From positions 62,001 through 126,000 of the forward strand of contig CANTFL010000234.1 of NCBI GenBank assembly GCA_947650285.1: a stretch of DNA of 64,000 nt, written 5' to 3'. Shown piece by piece: positions 12,155 to 23,350 of this stretch. Below the pieces are notes generated by a model that worked only from the letters and a program-made list of their open reading frames with translations, was not told the DNA's origin and made no database searches. Source of the DNA: Hyaloperonospora brassicae. Its lineage: Eukaryota > Oomycota > Peronosporomycetes > Peronosporales > Peronosporaceae. The position numbers and the translations under genes are program-made. The number at the start of each line of letters is the position of its first letter. The first letter of the stretch is position 1.

Positions 12155-13956
12155 TGTGGTGAAGTCGATCTCACAAAATCGCTTGTGTGAGTGTCGGTCT
12201 CTCACTTGCCCAGACTTGCCGACTCACGGTGGGGGTACTCCGATCCGCGCCTTGTTGCATAGCCTTGTGCTCACCTTGTGTACCCGTCAGTTGGGCTGGT
12301 TTGAGCTCTTCGTAACAACCTTGGTAGATGTCGATCTCGCTAAGAGGTTGGGTTGTGAGTTCGCTTCCAGCGTGGGAATCTTCACACCTCGAACGGGGGT
12401 TCTGCGATCTTGATCTTGATCTTGAGGCGCGGCGATCTATATTTGGAGATGATGCGATCTCGATCTTGAATCACACCGATCTCGATTCGTCTTCGGGATC
12501 GGGCACTTTGCTGTGCGGAAATCTTTACTCAGCAAATAGAAGTCTTGCGTTGGTCTTGCCTTGGGATCGGCCCGATCTGGTCTTATGATCGGTCGATCTT
12601 GTCGGAAGTTAGCAATTTGGGCAGATAGGTTTCTTGTTTCGCTAAAATGAAACGTGCCGATATGTCCAGTAGATCGCTTCGCTCTTGCTCGGTCTTGTCT
12701 TGAACTTCTTGTCCAGATCTTCTGACCACTTGAGCCGTCTCGCGATCATGTAATCAAAATCATGTTCCTTTGTTGTTGCTTGCTGCTATCCTAGCAGTTG
12801 AGTTGGGTGTGATTACTTGATCGATCCGGGCCAGATATCCCTAGATCGCTCTTCTCGATCTTGGCCAACACTCCAAGATCGGTCTTCTGTGTCCTGAAAC
12901 AAGCGTGCCTTAAACCGTCGGGGAAGCCAAATCCATCTTTCCCGGAAAAGAGGGGAGGAGAACGTGCGTCGTGAGCAGAAGAAGTAGAGTTCAAGTCTAT
13001 TTATTTACCAACCAATTATTAGCCAACGTATCTTGAACATATTCCAAACTGTCGGTCACTCTCCAAAGCGATGTCACATTTCAGCTTGACTACCTCCTTG
13101 AACACGTTTCAAAATTTCATCACTTGAAAATTAAAGATAGCGCCAATATCCCCGATATCGTACCTAAACGCCGAAAGAGGACCAAATCCCAAATACGGTA
13201 TTAATTTTTTCAATTTTGGTACCGGAGAGCACTAAATAGTACCTAAGTGCCAAATGTGTCTAAATCCACTTCGCGACGTCAATTCAACCAGCTTCCATTG
13301 GCTCTTTCAGTCTGAGCCTTTAAGACATCACTCATAGACCTTCAACAAACATATTAATCATGACCCAATAGTTCCATCAACGATATGTCCATAATCAACC
13401 GAGAACATGACCGATCTGGTGCCCACTTCGAGATCGTTGAGGATCGACTCGGTACAATACAGCTGTAGATGTTCTTCTGTTCATTGTGCGTGCTCTAATA
13501 TCACCCTTCAGAGTTTATCTGGTCCACGAGGCCCTCCACATGTCTTAGAATAACTCCCTGGACTCCCATGAGTATTCACACTTCCAGATCGGGCTATAAT
13601 TAATCAAAATTTAGTACTCCCATTGTGGGACCGGTAAAGAGTGTCACCGATCTGCCAGACATTACATTTCCGTCCCAGGGTCATATCGCAATAACAATGT
13701 ACCTTTGGTAATCATATATATCTGCGACTCGTCCCAGATTGGTCCATTGAAATCGTCCCATTCTACTCCTCGTCCCAAATCGTTCCATGTCCGTCACTCT
13801 GGCGACAGTTGGATCGGATCATTGATCTCCGTGGGGGTCATATTTCGTCTCCTATTGGATCGCTGGATCATTAGGTGTCTTTTCTGCCAGTAAGTAACGT
13901 CTTAACTAGGTGGTCACCGATCCACGTCCCAAAATTGGATTAGTGACTTTGCCACA
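12155..13956 (-). repeat. Element A 5' LTR
   Basis: Runs from tgtggtgaag at 12,155 to tttgccaca at 13,956, about 1.8 kb, with TG...CA ends. Its right part repeats the window start (compare 12,661-12,760 with 1-100). The stretch 12,300-12,600 is extremely dense in GATC. Much of the interior has no coding signal. Confidence 0.87.
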
Positions 13957-14051
13957 GTAGCCGCCGTATCACCCTCGCATCGGTGACAATGTACGATTTG
14001 CGGGATGCAGTTGAAGAATTGAGAGTGAGACAACACGCCGATCAGTAAGAG

Positions 14052-14480
14052 TTGCAAGATGTAGGAAGCGACTACGGCTACTCAGATGAGTGCCATTCTA
14101 GCTCTGATACCGATTATATGGAATTGGGTAGAGAGGTGAACAGGGTGACGTTCCCTACGGAACGCGGCGAGCCAGTACAATCTGTTACTAACTCTATAAT
14201 TCGGGAGGGTGTACTAGCTAACCATAGTGGAGGATGCGATCAACGTGATCAGGTAAAACAGCGTCATCAACAAGAGCACTCGAGAGAACGCCGACCATGG
14301 GATCCTTGTGGGTAGTGTGGCGCAGCAGGACTCGACGATCACTTTTGCAGACGCCGTTGCAAGTTCTGGAAACAATTGCATGACTTCGGTAGATGCGAAC
14401 TGTTCACTGCGTTTGAATGGCTAACAAAGTTTGTCAAGTCATCGGTTGATCGAACGACTGTGCCCGAACATCTCTAACAC
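14052..14480 (+). pseudogene. Element B gag zinc knuckle region
   Basis: In one frame, broken by a stop near 14,314, the translation gives a Cys/His knuckle-like array followed by FGRCELFTAFEWLTKFVKSS. Spacing and the Cys-Glu-Leu-Phe tail resemble the nucleocapsid end of oomycete gypsy Gag proteins. The acidic, Tyr-rich upstream part is unassigned. Confidence 0.65.
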
Positions 14481-14521
14481 ATCTTTTCGCCTCGCCATTT
14501 AAATTAGGAGGCTCGCCGACT

Positions 14522-15519
14522 TTGACTGGGTCGAGAACTAACGGGCTGACACAGTCAGTGGAACCAGCGGTCGACGCGAAATACGTATTCGACTTTGTCG
14601 GTGATACAAGAAGGCCCATCGATAACGTGTATTGGAGGGACAATGGAATGGAGGATCAACCGGAGTCGTCATTTGCAGACGACCATGTTGATAGAGAAAT
14701 AGCAAAAGCTCGGATGGACGCATCGCGCGGCTCTCGGCGACAAATGAATTCGGAGAATTTACTGAAGAAGATACAGAGGAAGCGACTAGGATGGTGGTCG
14801 TCAAGGAAGTTTGATCGGAGAGTGAGATGGAGATCTTTTGTAATGGGAGCAGTAAGTGATGAACGGACTAAGAAACTGCTTGACACCGGAGCTAACATCT
14901 CAGCTACCAGTGAGTCGTTCGCACAAAACCTTAAGCTCGAGGGTCACATGAGCACGGACAAGAACGTCGACGTACAAGAATCGGGAAGTCAAAGGTGGTA
15001 ACGACGTCAAGCGTTACAGTCAAGATAACCCTTGGGTGTAAGGTGTTCAATGAATTCGAAGTATGCATCATGCTACATCACGCGGGGTTTGATCTAATCC
15101 TCGGAATAGATCGCATGATACCATCTGGGGTCCGTCTAGATCTCTTCAATTCAACGGCCTAGTTACGCGGCAAATTGGTTGTACCACTGCTCAATTTTCT
15201 GAAAGAGGTCGACAAACAGGAGTGGGGAAGAAAAGTCACAGGGGGAACCGTGAGTGTCGATCTACGGGTATCTGAGGTGTTCCAATTACAGCGTCAACAA
15301 CCACCTGGATCCAAACACAAAATGTGGGTTCGCCGATTACCCGCACTACTACCCACAGATATATACGACAGGAAAGAAAAAGCGACGACGGTCAGATCAA
15401 CCAGTCTTGCGCTACAAGTAACGACATGTCCGGCACATTTCCCGATCGTCCTGTGGATGTCATACGGCATGCAACCACTAGATGAAGGACGTTTACGCGT
15501 TACTCGTCAAAGAACATAA
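14522..15519 (+). pseudogene. Element B aspartic protease
   Basis: The active-site motif is KLLDTGANISATSESFA at about 14,870-14,920, followed after a frame change near 15,000 by the retropepsin partner region (FDLILGIDRMIPSGVRLDLF, about 15,085-15,150). The remaining frame to 15,519 is linker. This corresponds closely in layout to the element A protease. Confidence 0.75.
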
Positions 15520-16369
15520 ATTGGCAAATGATAGCGTACGAACATATCTTGGATATAGAATTGCTACGGAAATAGAAAGGCTTGAATAAGGAATGGTTGT
15601 CCAGACAAACCGGCTGTGAAACGACCGATTTACACTTTACCGCGTGCCATTATTCGTCGAGAAAAAACTATCATGGGTACGCAATGTTCACAAACAAGAT
15701 AAACGTAATATGAGAGTGTAAATAGAATGATGAGACAGCAAGCTCAGAGTGTTCACACGGAGCTGACAGGGTGTGAACCGAATAGTTGTGATGTTCGGCT
15801 CGCTGATCATCATACAAAACCTGCCAGGCATGTCAAGAATGACGACGAAGACATCAACAAGACATCGAGTCACTCAATGGCAGTCCCGACAACGTGCAGT
15901 GATCTGGACGAGGACTCGTCATTGCTTGGGATACAATATATCGGTCAGATGATAAATGGGCAGAACAAAGTACAAATGAAGTCGAGTTGATACTTCGTCT
16001 GGATCAGATATATCGTCACGTAATAGCGTAATCAACTCCGTCGATAAGCTCGAAAAAAGGTTCTTGTGCGTCCTGGAAGAATTAAAGCGTGGACCCACTG
16101 GATGAGGAGTCATCGACTGAGCCATTAGATCGACCTACTTTTGAGCATAAATCTAGCAAAGACACCATGCTTGATCACGCCCACCATCTCGCCTTTCTGC
16201 CGGACCTCACGGAATTGACATTAACAAAGAATGACTATGGCGCAGGGAATGTTTTATCATCGTCTCATGATGAGTAAAAGAAAGCCAAGTTGACCGCTTT
16301 ATTGAAGGAACATGAGCAGAAATTAATTTTGAGTGGTAATGCGCTACCACCTCCAGCGTACGAAGTTGT
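15520..16369 (+). pseudogene. Element B protease-RT linker remnant
   Basis: Short broken frames with charged, low-complexity translations; no domain recognised. By position this is the spacer between protease and RT, comparable to the acidic linker of element A. Confidence 0.4.
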
Positions 16370-17340
16370 TTGCGACATCGGTGTACACGAACACGATCCT
16401 TTTCAACAACGGGCTTGGCGTGTACCACACCGACACCTGACAAAGTTGTACGTATTGCTTATGGATTGATGACGGCAGGACTCAGTTCTTTCTCACAAGG
16501 TCCTTGGGCCTCACCGATTGTGACTGTTCGTACAAAAAATGGCTTGGATATACGTTTGTGTATTGACTACAATATGGTGAGTGCTGAGACGGTGGGCATG
16601 GAATAAGCAATGTCTTTAGTGGAAGATTTGCTTACTGATCCACAGTTTTATTAGTAGTTTCGCTCACTGAACACTGCTAGTGGGGTTTGGGCGATGATGA
16701 TGACGGAGAGAGCGAGACGCATTTCGGCTTTCGTATGCTCTTAGAGACACTTTGAACAGTTGCGGATGCTATTTGGACTGAAGAACGCCCCCACGACCTG
16801 TTAGTGAATAATTGACATTATGGGTAGGGATACATATAAACTTAAAGAAGGCTAAAGTGGATTTACGGATAAGGTGCGAAATGCGGGGGAAAAAGAAGCG
16901 AACATACAATCAATGGTACCATCAGGATCGCCACCGCGTTTCCTACTCTCTAACATCGTCACTAAGTTTGAAACTGATTGTTGTTTTAACACAGATCTTA
17001 ATGGACTACAATTAATGGTCAACGAATATTATAACAACCTGTTTTTAATAGGTGAGCCCGACGAATCGACACTTGTACTGGTTTTTTAGTGTCGATCGTT
17101 CGTCGATCATATTTGCTTTTTTGGCGGCGGGTCGATGATTGCTTAGCAACTATCAATTATTAAATAGAAAGATTCAATAATTATTGACCAATCGTGAGCT
17201 ATACTATAAAAATCTTTTTTCAGTCGAGAGTCGATTTATTCTCTCACAAGGTAAGCGCACAGGGACGCGCAGCCGACCCAGATAAGTTGGCAGCTATAGC
17301 GCAGCTTCGCTTTACGACTTCAAAGAATTAAGGTATCTTC
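16370..17340 (+). pseudogene. Element B reverse transcriptase
   Basis: RT motifs are readable across frame breaks: PWASPIVTVRTKNGLDIRLC then IDYNMV, a damaged palm segment (LNTASGVWAMMMTERARR), MLFGLKNAP, and the catalytic region as SFVDHICFFGG, with the second Asp of the FVDD box changed to His. Stops near 16,605, 16,650 and 16,800 make it non-functional. Confidence 0.78.
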
Positions 17341-17379
17341 TTTTCTTAGATCTCTAAACTACCATAGCCGATTGATTCA

Positions 17380-17878
17380 GAATATGGCCATCTATAAGGA
17401 AGTCCTCTACCAATTGAAGGAGGACGATTTCCTGGGGTCACTAGCTCAGGCGACAACTTGCAAATTTCTTGATCTGCTTAAACAATAGATTGTCAAAGCG
17501 CCCACCCTCCGTCATTTTAATCAGGAGTTGGATGTTCACGTGATGATCTTCGCAAATGAGTGGGCACTGAGTAGTAAATTAATGCAATTCCACGACCACA
17601 AACAACACCCAGTGCGATTTTGCGGCCGAGTGTTGAAATAGGATGAAAAGAATTATTACTTGACAGAACGCGAGGTACTGGCATTATTGCAACTGATCAA
17701 GATCGCAAGTACACTGCTTGTGGAAAAAACAATTCTCCTCTACACTAGGTACTCAACATTGGAGTGGGTCTTCACGTCCAAATCGTTAAATGGTCGCGCA
17801 ATTAGCTTCGCCGTACTTTGTTCACCCTATCATTTAAAAGTCAAAAGATTCAGCGAGCGCGATGTCAATTTTATGTAG
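17380..17878 (+). pseudogene. Element B RT connection and first RNase H
   Basis: Fragments match the gypsy connection/RNase H: an APTLRHFNQELDVHVMIFAN-like stretch near 17,500, TEREVLALLQLIKIASTLLV and STLEWVFTSKSLNGRA (17,660-17,878). Numerous stops. It parallels 6,847-5,884 of element A. Confidence 0.72.
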
Positions 17879-17929
17879 CTACTCTAGGCGTCCATCACGC
17901 CGACAGTCGGACTCGACGAATCGCTGGCC

Positions 17930-18420
17930 CACATTGCCCTATGCCCCACTAATCGGACAGTGTTCCGTCTCGACGTTGAGCTTTTATACGCACGAGTCTT
18001 GTCAGACTATAGTGGGTTTGCATGTCTTTTTACGGCTCATCAACGACGGCAAACATGGCGGATTTGAAATTTGTGCGTGGCTGATATGTAAACTTCCCGA
18101 GTGTTCGGTCATAATGGCTGCGAGAGTGATTACAATTCGTCGACCACAATAAATTTGGCGAAATACGCCGGCATTAATCGAGGGCTTTTCAGCGTTGGAT
18201 CACCAAGTAATTGATCTTATTACTGTGGGGGACTTGATGCTAGTGACCAGCAAGCAATGGGAGTGACCGCGTGCAAACGCAGCTCACTACAATCGTAATT
18301 TGGTGCGCCACAAAGGAGTAGTTAAGAGATTTGCTTCTAAAAGATACTTGCACGTTATCTGTTGTTACAATACAGTCGCCGACGTATTGGCCACGGAAGC
18401 ACTGAAAGCCAAGACAGAGA
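17930..18420 (+). pseudogene. Element B second (cellular-type) RNase H remnant
   Basis: After the first RNase H, broken frames give HGGFEICAWLICKLPECSV, an NLAKYAGI motif where the catalytic Glu would be (Lys here), VGDLMLVTSKQWE, and YNTVADVLATEAL, which is the usual closing Asn/Asp motif of type I RNase H. This makes B a dual RNase H element like A. Confidence 0.65.
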
Positions 18421-18699
18421 ATTTACCCATAGGTGAGGAACGACATGAGGAGTTACAAAATCGGAATCGGATACAAGAAAAGTTAGCTGGAGACGACAAA
18501 CCGGTTGAAGTCAGCAAATCAATGCCAGCGGTGTCAGCGACTACACGAAGTGCAACACGTCTAGTGCGATTTGCCGGCCAGCTGAGTAGTGAAGGACCGA
18601 CAGAGAGAAATGAAGATTCGTGTGAAAGTCAAAAGTACGATAGTTCTACACGCAGTGCCCCAATAGAATCCTGAGACTCAAGCATCATTAAATGCGGAG

Positions 18700-19088
18700 A
18701 AACAAACCAACAAACATCCAAACTGAACGGAGATAACGGATATCGACTGTAATGGAGGAAGAGACGAAGTGGGTAGATCTTGAGACGTATCTGCGAGGAG
18801 AAATCGACAAATTAACACATCGTCAAGCTAGCGAGGATGGGAAGATCGCTGATCGATTCGAATTAAGTCATGATGGTCTGCTCTACTACGTGGGACGACG
18901 CCGATGAATTAAGGGAGACGCAAGAGGATGACATCGAACTACGACTTGTAATTATAACGGCACTAGTCCACGAAATCCTGTTAAATTGTCATGATTCGAT
19001 AGATCGCGGTCACCAAGGAGTTGGTTGGATATTACACAAGTTTATGAACGATTAATACTGGATTGGGTTGTATGAAGATGTAGTAATA
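18700..19088 (+). pseudogene. Element B integrase zinc finger, left part
   Basis: Translation around 18,870-19,088 shows a linker and the histidine half of the HHCC finger (ILLNCHDSIDRGHQGVGWIL), ending in YWIGLYEDVV. The frame is interrupted by the solo LTR; it picks up at 20,318 with the Cys half if the insert and one 4-bp target copy are ignored. Confidence 0.75.
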
Positions 19089-20317
19089 TGTGGTGGAGTG
19101 GTAATCGCTTTTTTTAATAAGTCGATCCCAACTCTCCACTGGCTCTCGGACGACCGACTAACGGAAAGGGTACTACGACTTCGTGTTCTTGATAGCCTTC
19201 CTCACCTTGTGTACCCGTCGGCGGGGCGGGTGCTCTCTTCCAGGTGAACTAGTGTCAATGGGAAACTTGACACTGGTTGCGATTGGGTCGAGGTTCGAAA
19301 TCGGTGTGAAAAAATCTTCACACCACGATCACGGGTTGACGTGATCTCGTCAAATATTTCACGGGATCTCTTGTATTCTTATACTGTGCTCAATATGAGT
19401 CACCCTGATCTATAACAGATCGCCTTGTCTAATTGTAGACCTGGATACGCGAGCCTTCTGACCACTTGAGACGTCTCGCGATCTTTAGTCCTTACCCACA
19501 AAGGGTTTCCTGCGTCCAGTCGCAGTTGAAGTGTTGTTTGAGAGTTCTTGATCCCTGCCAAATAATCCAGAGACGTTACCTGATTAAAGTATGTTTCTTT
19601 TCCTTGACGTCGGGTGGCCAATGATCAACCCGGAAGAAAAGTCGACATGTGTGATTAGACGCAAATTTAAATATGTTTAATGTTAACCAATCAAAACCAA
19701 CAACCCTATCCATATCTCCATGCCGTAGGCATTGCATGCCACATGTCGCTCTCTCTGGCGGTAGCGACCTTGTACTTGCGTGGCGCACACCTGATACACT
19801 TATCCGATCGCATTCGCCTTTCTGGTCGCTAATCGGGTGGTTTAAATCACACTTTCTTGGTCGTGATCAAATACCTGATCGCCGATCACGATCTCGATCG
19901 CCACCTTGATCTCGATCGCCCAGCTGATCGCGGGCCACATGGTATGGCACTCAATCCTAAGTGATTGCGATCTCTTATCGTGGTCTACACCAATCTGATC
20001 GAGATCACCAACCTAATCGCCGATCACGATCTCGATCTCCCCCTTGGTCACATTTCGTTCTTTATCGACTGATCGCCAACGTAATCGTCCCCTTGCCAAT
20101 AACCCCGTGTTCATCACTCTTACCCCTTCGCCCGTTGTACTTTAACTCGATATCGCAGGTCTTATCCTTTCCGCTTTGATATCCGATTCGTGCTGACCGT
20201 TCAGTGGACGCGATCCGACTAGTTGTGGGACCGGCGTTGCCAACCGTCTGCCAACACGGATGTAACAGCAGCGCGATCCTATTTCTTATAGCAAATCTCA
20301 CTGCTCACTTCGCCACA
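19089..20317 (-). repeat. Solo LTR of an element A-related family
   Basis: A 1,229-bp block from tgtggtgg to cgccaca, the same kind of termini as the element A LTRs, flanked on both sides by aata (19,085-19,088 and 20,318-20,321). Internal patches match the A LTR in the same orientation, for example the cttctgaccacttgag block near 19,457 and the ctcaccttgtgtacccgtc block near 19,200. It is a single LTR with no internal region, as left by recombination between the two LTRs of an integrated element. GATC is dense, as in A. Confidence 0.88.
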
Positions 20318-20950
20318 AATACATAAACAGTCTCGCGAGGATTGCATTACAAGTAAGAGCAAGCCAATACATAAGGGGTATTCGCAGGGGGATACAGTCT
20401 CCGATCGAGCATTTCAGGTGGTGTCAATGGACTTCGTCATACCACTCCCGAAGACTCGACGAGGAAATACGGCGCTGTTATTATACCAGGATCATTGTAC
20501 TGTGTATGTGATATCTGAGGCTTTGAATGATACATCGGCATCGGAGGTAGCGAAAGCGTTTGAAGAAAACATCTTCCGTCATTTTGATGCTCCTAGTCTC
20601 ATTCGTCACGACAGGAATCCCAGGTTTATGAGCGAGTTTTTCCATAAGTTTGCTGAAATGATGCAAGCTTAGTCAAGAGCCACCTATAGGCATCTTCCAC
20701 AAGTAAAAGGACAACAAGAGCGGAGCGTAAAGACAATGATACATAAGATGCGAGTGTATGTGAAAGATCCACTACAAGCAGATTGGGATGACATTGCAGA
20801 AAAATCTGTCTGCGCCATTAACAGCTCAAGAAACTCAACGAGAATGGAGACACCGTTCTATTTGGTACACGGGTGGGACGTTACTCAACACTGAAGGCAA
20901 TGACAGAGTCAATGCTACTATCCAAGCCAAGGGAAAATAGAGTGATGGAT
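20318..20950 (+). pseudogene. Element B integrase core
   Basis: Contains the Cys half of the zinc finger (EDCITSKSKPIHKG), the first Asp in VVSMDFVIPLPKTRRG, the second in IRHDRNPRFMSEF, and the Glu in GQQERSVKTMIHKM (about 20,710). All three catalytic residues survive, but a stop at about 20,670 and others break the frame. Confidence 0.8.
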
Positions 20951-21730
20951 TCGACGAATCCAGTACTGTGGCGTTGCGAGTCTAACAGGCAGCGAGAAGT
21001 GATAGTGCGACTAGCAAAGGGGTATCAAGTGAGATATAAGGCGAGAGAGAGCATGAACTTAATGACCTACTAGGTCAAGCTGAGCGACGAACAGAGACAA
21101 CAAACCCTGTACAGAATATTGGGCAAAAAATGAGGCGCGAGGAGATGAAGCTACTCGCGGGTGACACCACAGTAAAAAACACGACGACGATGGGGCGTCT
21201 AATGCCGCGATCAATGAGGGAGACGTAGTGTGGCTATTCTTGGAACGAGTGAATCCTGGACTAAACAGAAGCTAGCACACAGGTGGTATGGTCCTTTTTA
21301 AATCAAGAAATAGATTGAAGAGTTCACGTTTGAGCTGGGGTTGCCAGATAAAAGTTGATACCGATTCTACCCAGTGTATTACTTATCGCGCTTGATAAGG
21401 GTGACCGGGCAAATGGTACTTCCAACAACGAAGTTTATGCATGGACTAAATGAGACTGGTCGACTAGATTTTGACAAGATCTACTGCAGAAAGATATCTT
21501 GAAGTCCAAAGAGTCTAGCGGTCGATACGAGGTCGAAACCATATATAACGATGACACGTCAAGGTAGAAGATAACTGGCAGAAGCCAGCGGAAGTTATTA
21601 GTCGAATGGGTGGGGTAAGACAAACCCACGTGGGAGCCATTGACCAACTTGTCGTGCGGAGGCTTACTCTTCGACTACTTGAGGAGATATAAGCGGGAGA
21701 ATCAGCTTCAGATGGTGCAAGTCGCCAACG
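20951..21730 (+). pseudogene. Element B integrase C-terminus and chromodomain
   Basis: Broken frames with a post-core segment (VVWLFLERVNPGLN-like, near 21,230) and a chromodomain core near 21,590-21,690 (RKLLVEWVG, then KPTWEPLTNLSCGGLLFDYL after a stop). It ends shortly before the 3' end of the convergent antisense gene. Confidence 0.7.
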
Positions 21731-23350
21731 AGCGGTAGGCGAACGACATCGCGTACGCTATCCTTCGGTGAAGTTGCAGGCGGAATGAGGGATGCTGATA
21801 CTTCACATACATGCATGAGTAGCTACAACGTAGATAAAATGGGTCAGACTGACTTCAAGATCGTGTGCAAGTGACCGCCGACTAAATGTTTGCGATGGAA
21901 ATAATGAATCCACCGGATGGCGGCATAGATCCACGACGAGGATAATTAACATAAATCTGCATGCCATGACAACTTTCCGGGTCAGGGGAGGATGGGTCGA
22001 CAGCGGGAGGCGGAGCCTCGGCTGAATCGACATAATAAACAATCAAAGACTCCACCTCTATTTCGGGTGCACCCACAGGCACAAAGACCGGGAACTCCTG
22101 GTTACGCGGAAGAAATCAGGTGTTATATGTGTGCTCTGACGGACAAGTCAACCACTAGGCACGCCAAGGTTCATCTTGGTGAATAGCGTCAATATCGGAG
22201 ATCCAAATTTGTGCTAGCGGGTACTCAAGCATGACTCATGACGGGTACACAGGAACTGACGGCTCAAAGAATATCTCCGGTTCGTGTCAAGGGGATGGCT
22301 CAAGCGGAGTTCTCATAGCAGTAAAGTCGCGGAGGGCACGGTTCAACATCTTTGCGACTACTCGCAGGAGGTCAACGCGGAGGTTTTGAGCACTTTTTTA
22401 CTCAATTCACGTGCCCTAAATGCGAATCAAGTTGTCCATCGAACGGGTAGGATGCTAATCGGGATGCATGCTCATCGGAACGCTTGAGTCCAAAATCCTG
22501 TGAGTGCACTCCCAAAGAGAAACGAGGATACGTGAACGAGTGTCAAGACCGACCGACGGTACACGATCCCCACAGTATCCCCCACATAATGACCCATGCA
22601 TCAGCGACCTCAGATGTCAGCGAAAATGGATGAGGCAAGTGCTTGTTAGTTCGTAATCGGGTCCGTGCGTGATTTAACGCGTCTTCAGACAAGAAGACGG
22701 GAGTTGGAGGAAACAAGTCCAGTATGCGCTGGCAAGGTTGCGATGGGTTGAACATGTCCGCAAAAGCTTGAAGTCCAGGGAGAGATACCGGAGTGGAAGA
22801 GACGAAGGATTTTGATTCTTCATTCAATCGCCGGATAGGAGATTGAATTGAAATAATACGCGACAAACATCGGGAGGAATCGCAGTGTTAGAACGTGACG
22901 TTCCGACTTGCACACATGGCGGGAGTGGAACGAGAATCACGAGCAATCATCTGTGTCGCACGAAACCGAAGCAGGGAATATGGTAAAGCCAAAAGCTCCG
23001 GTAATCAGCGCCCATCGACATGGAAAACACAGGAGCAGCATCTGCGACACTATCGGGTGTCGGTGAATGAGGAGAGAGAGTCGACACGAGTGCAGAAGAG
23101 ATGGACACTGAATTATTACTGCTTTTGATTGCAGGACCTGGAACAGCCTTCCTCTTCCGGGACGGATTGGTGTACGGCTACCAGAGGATATCGACAGTGA
23201 AGCGATAACGGGCGCAAGGGGTGCCATTTTCGGATAAGTCGACGGAATCACCACAGAACTGACTTTGCTCGGAGACAAAGTCAAACTCGTCGCTGGAGAA
23301 GAGAGCAGGTCCGTAACTGGCTTGTGTGAAGTCTTAAAAGATCTACTTCC

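Larger units (their letters stand above)
1..13956 (-). mobile_element. Element A: large Ty3/gypsy LTR retrotransposon, dual RNase H, chromodomain, antisense gene
   Basis: Minus-strand LTR retrotransposon seen almost whole; only the outer end of its 3' LTR lies beyond the window. Order along the minus strand: 5' LTR (13,956-12,155), primer binding site, gag with zinc knuckles, aspartic protease, reverse transcriptase, gypsy RNase H, a second RNase H, integrase, chromodomain, an opposite-strand gene, polypurine tract, 3' LTR (1,308 to before base 1). Protease-RT-RNase H-integrase order defines Ty3/gypsy. Frameshifts, stops and a lost integrase catalytic Glu show the copy is dead. It sits directly against the gag region of element B at 13,957, so it inserted into B or replaced B's 5' part. 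Target duplication cannot be checked because the left flank is outside. GATC tetramers are unusually dense throughout. Confidence 0.9.
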
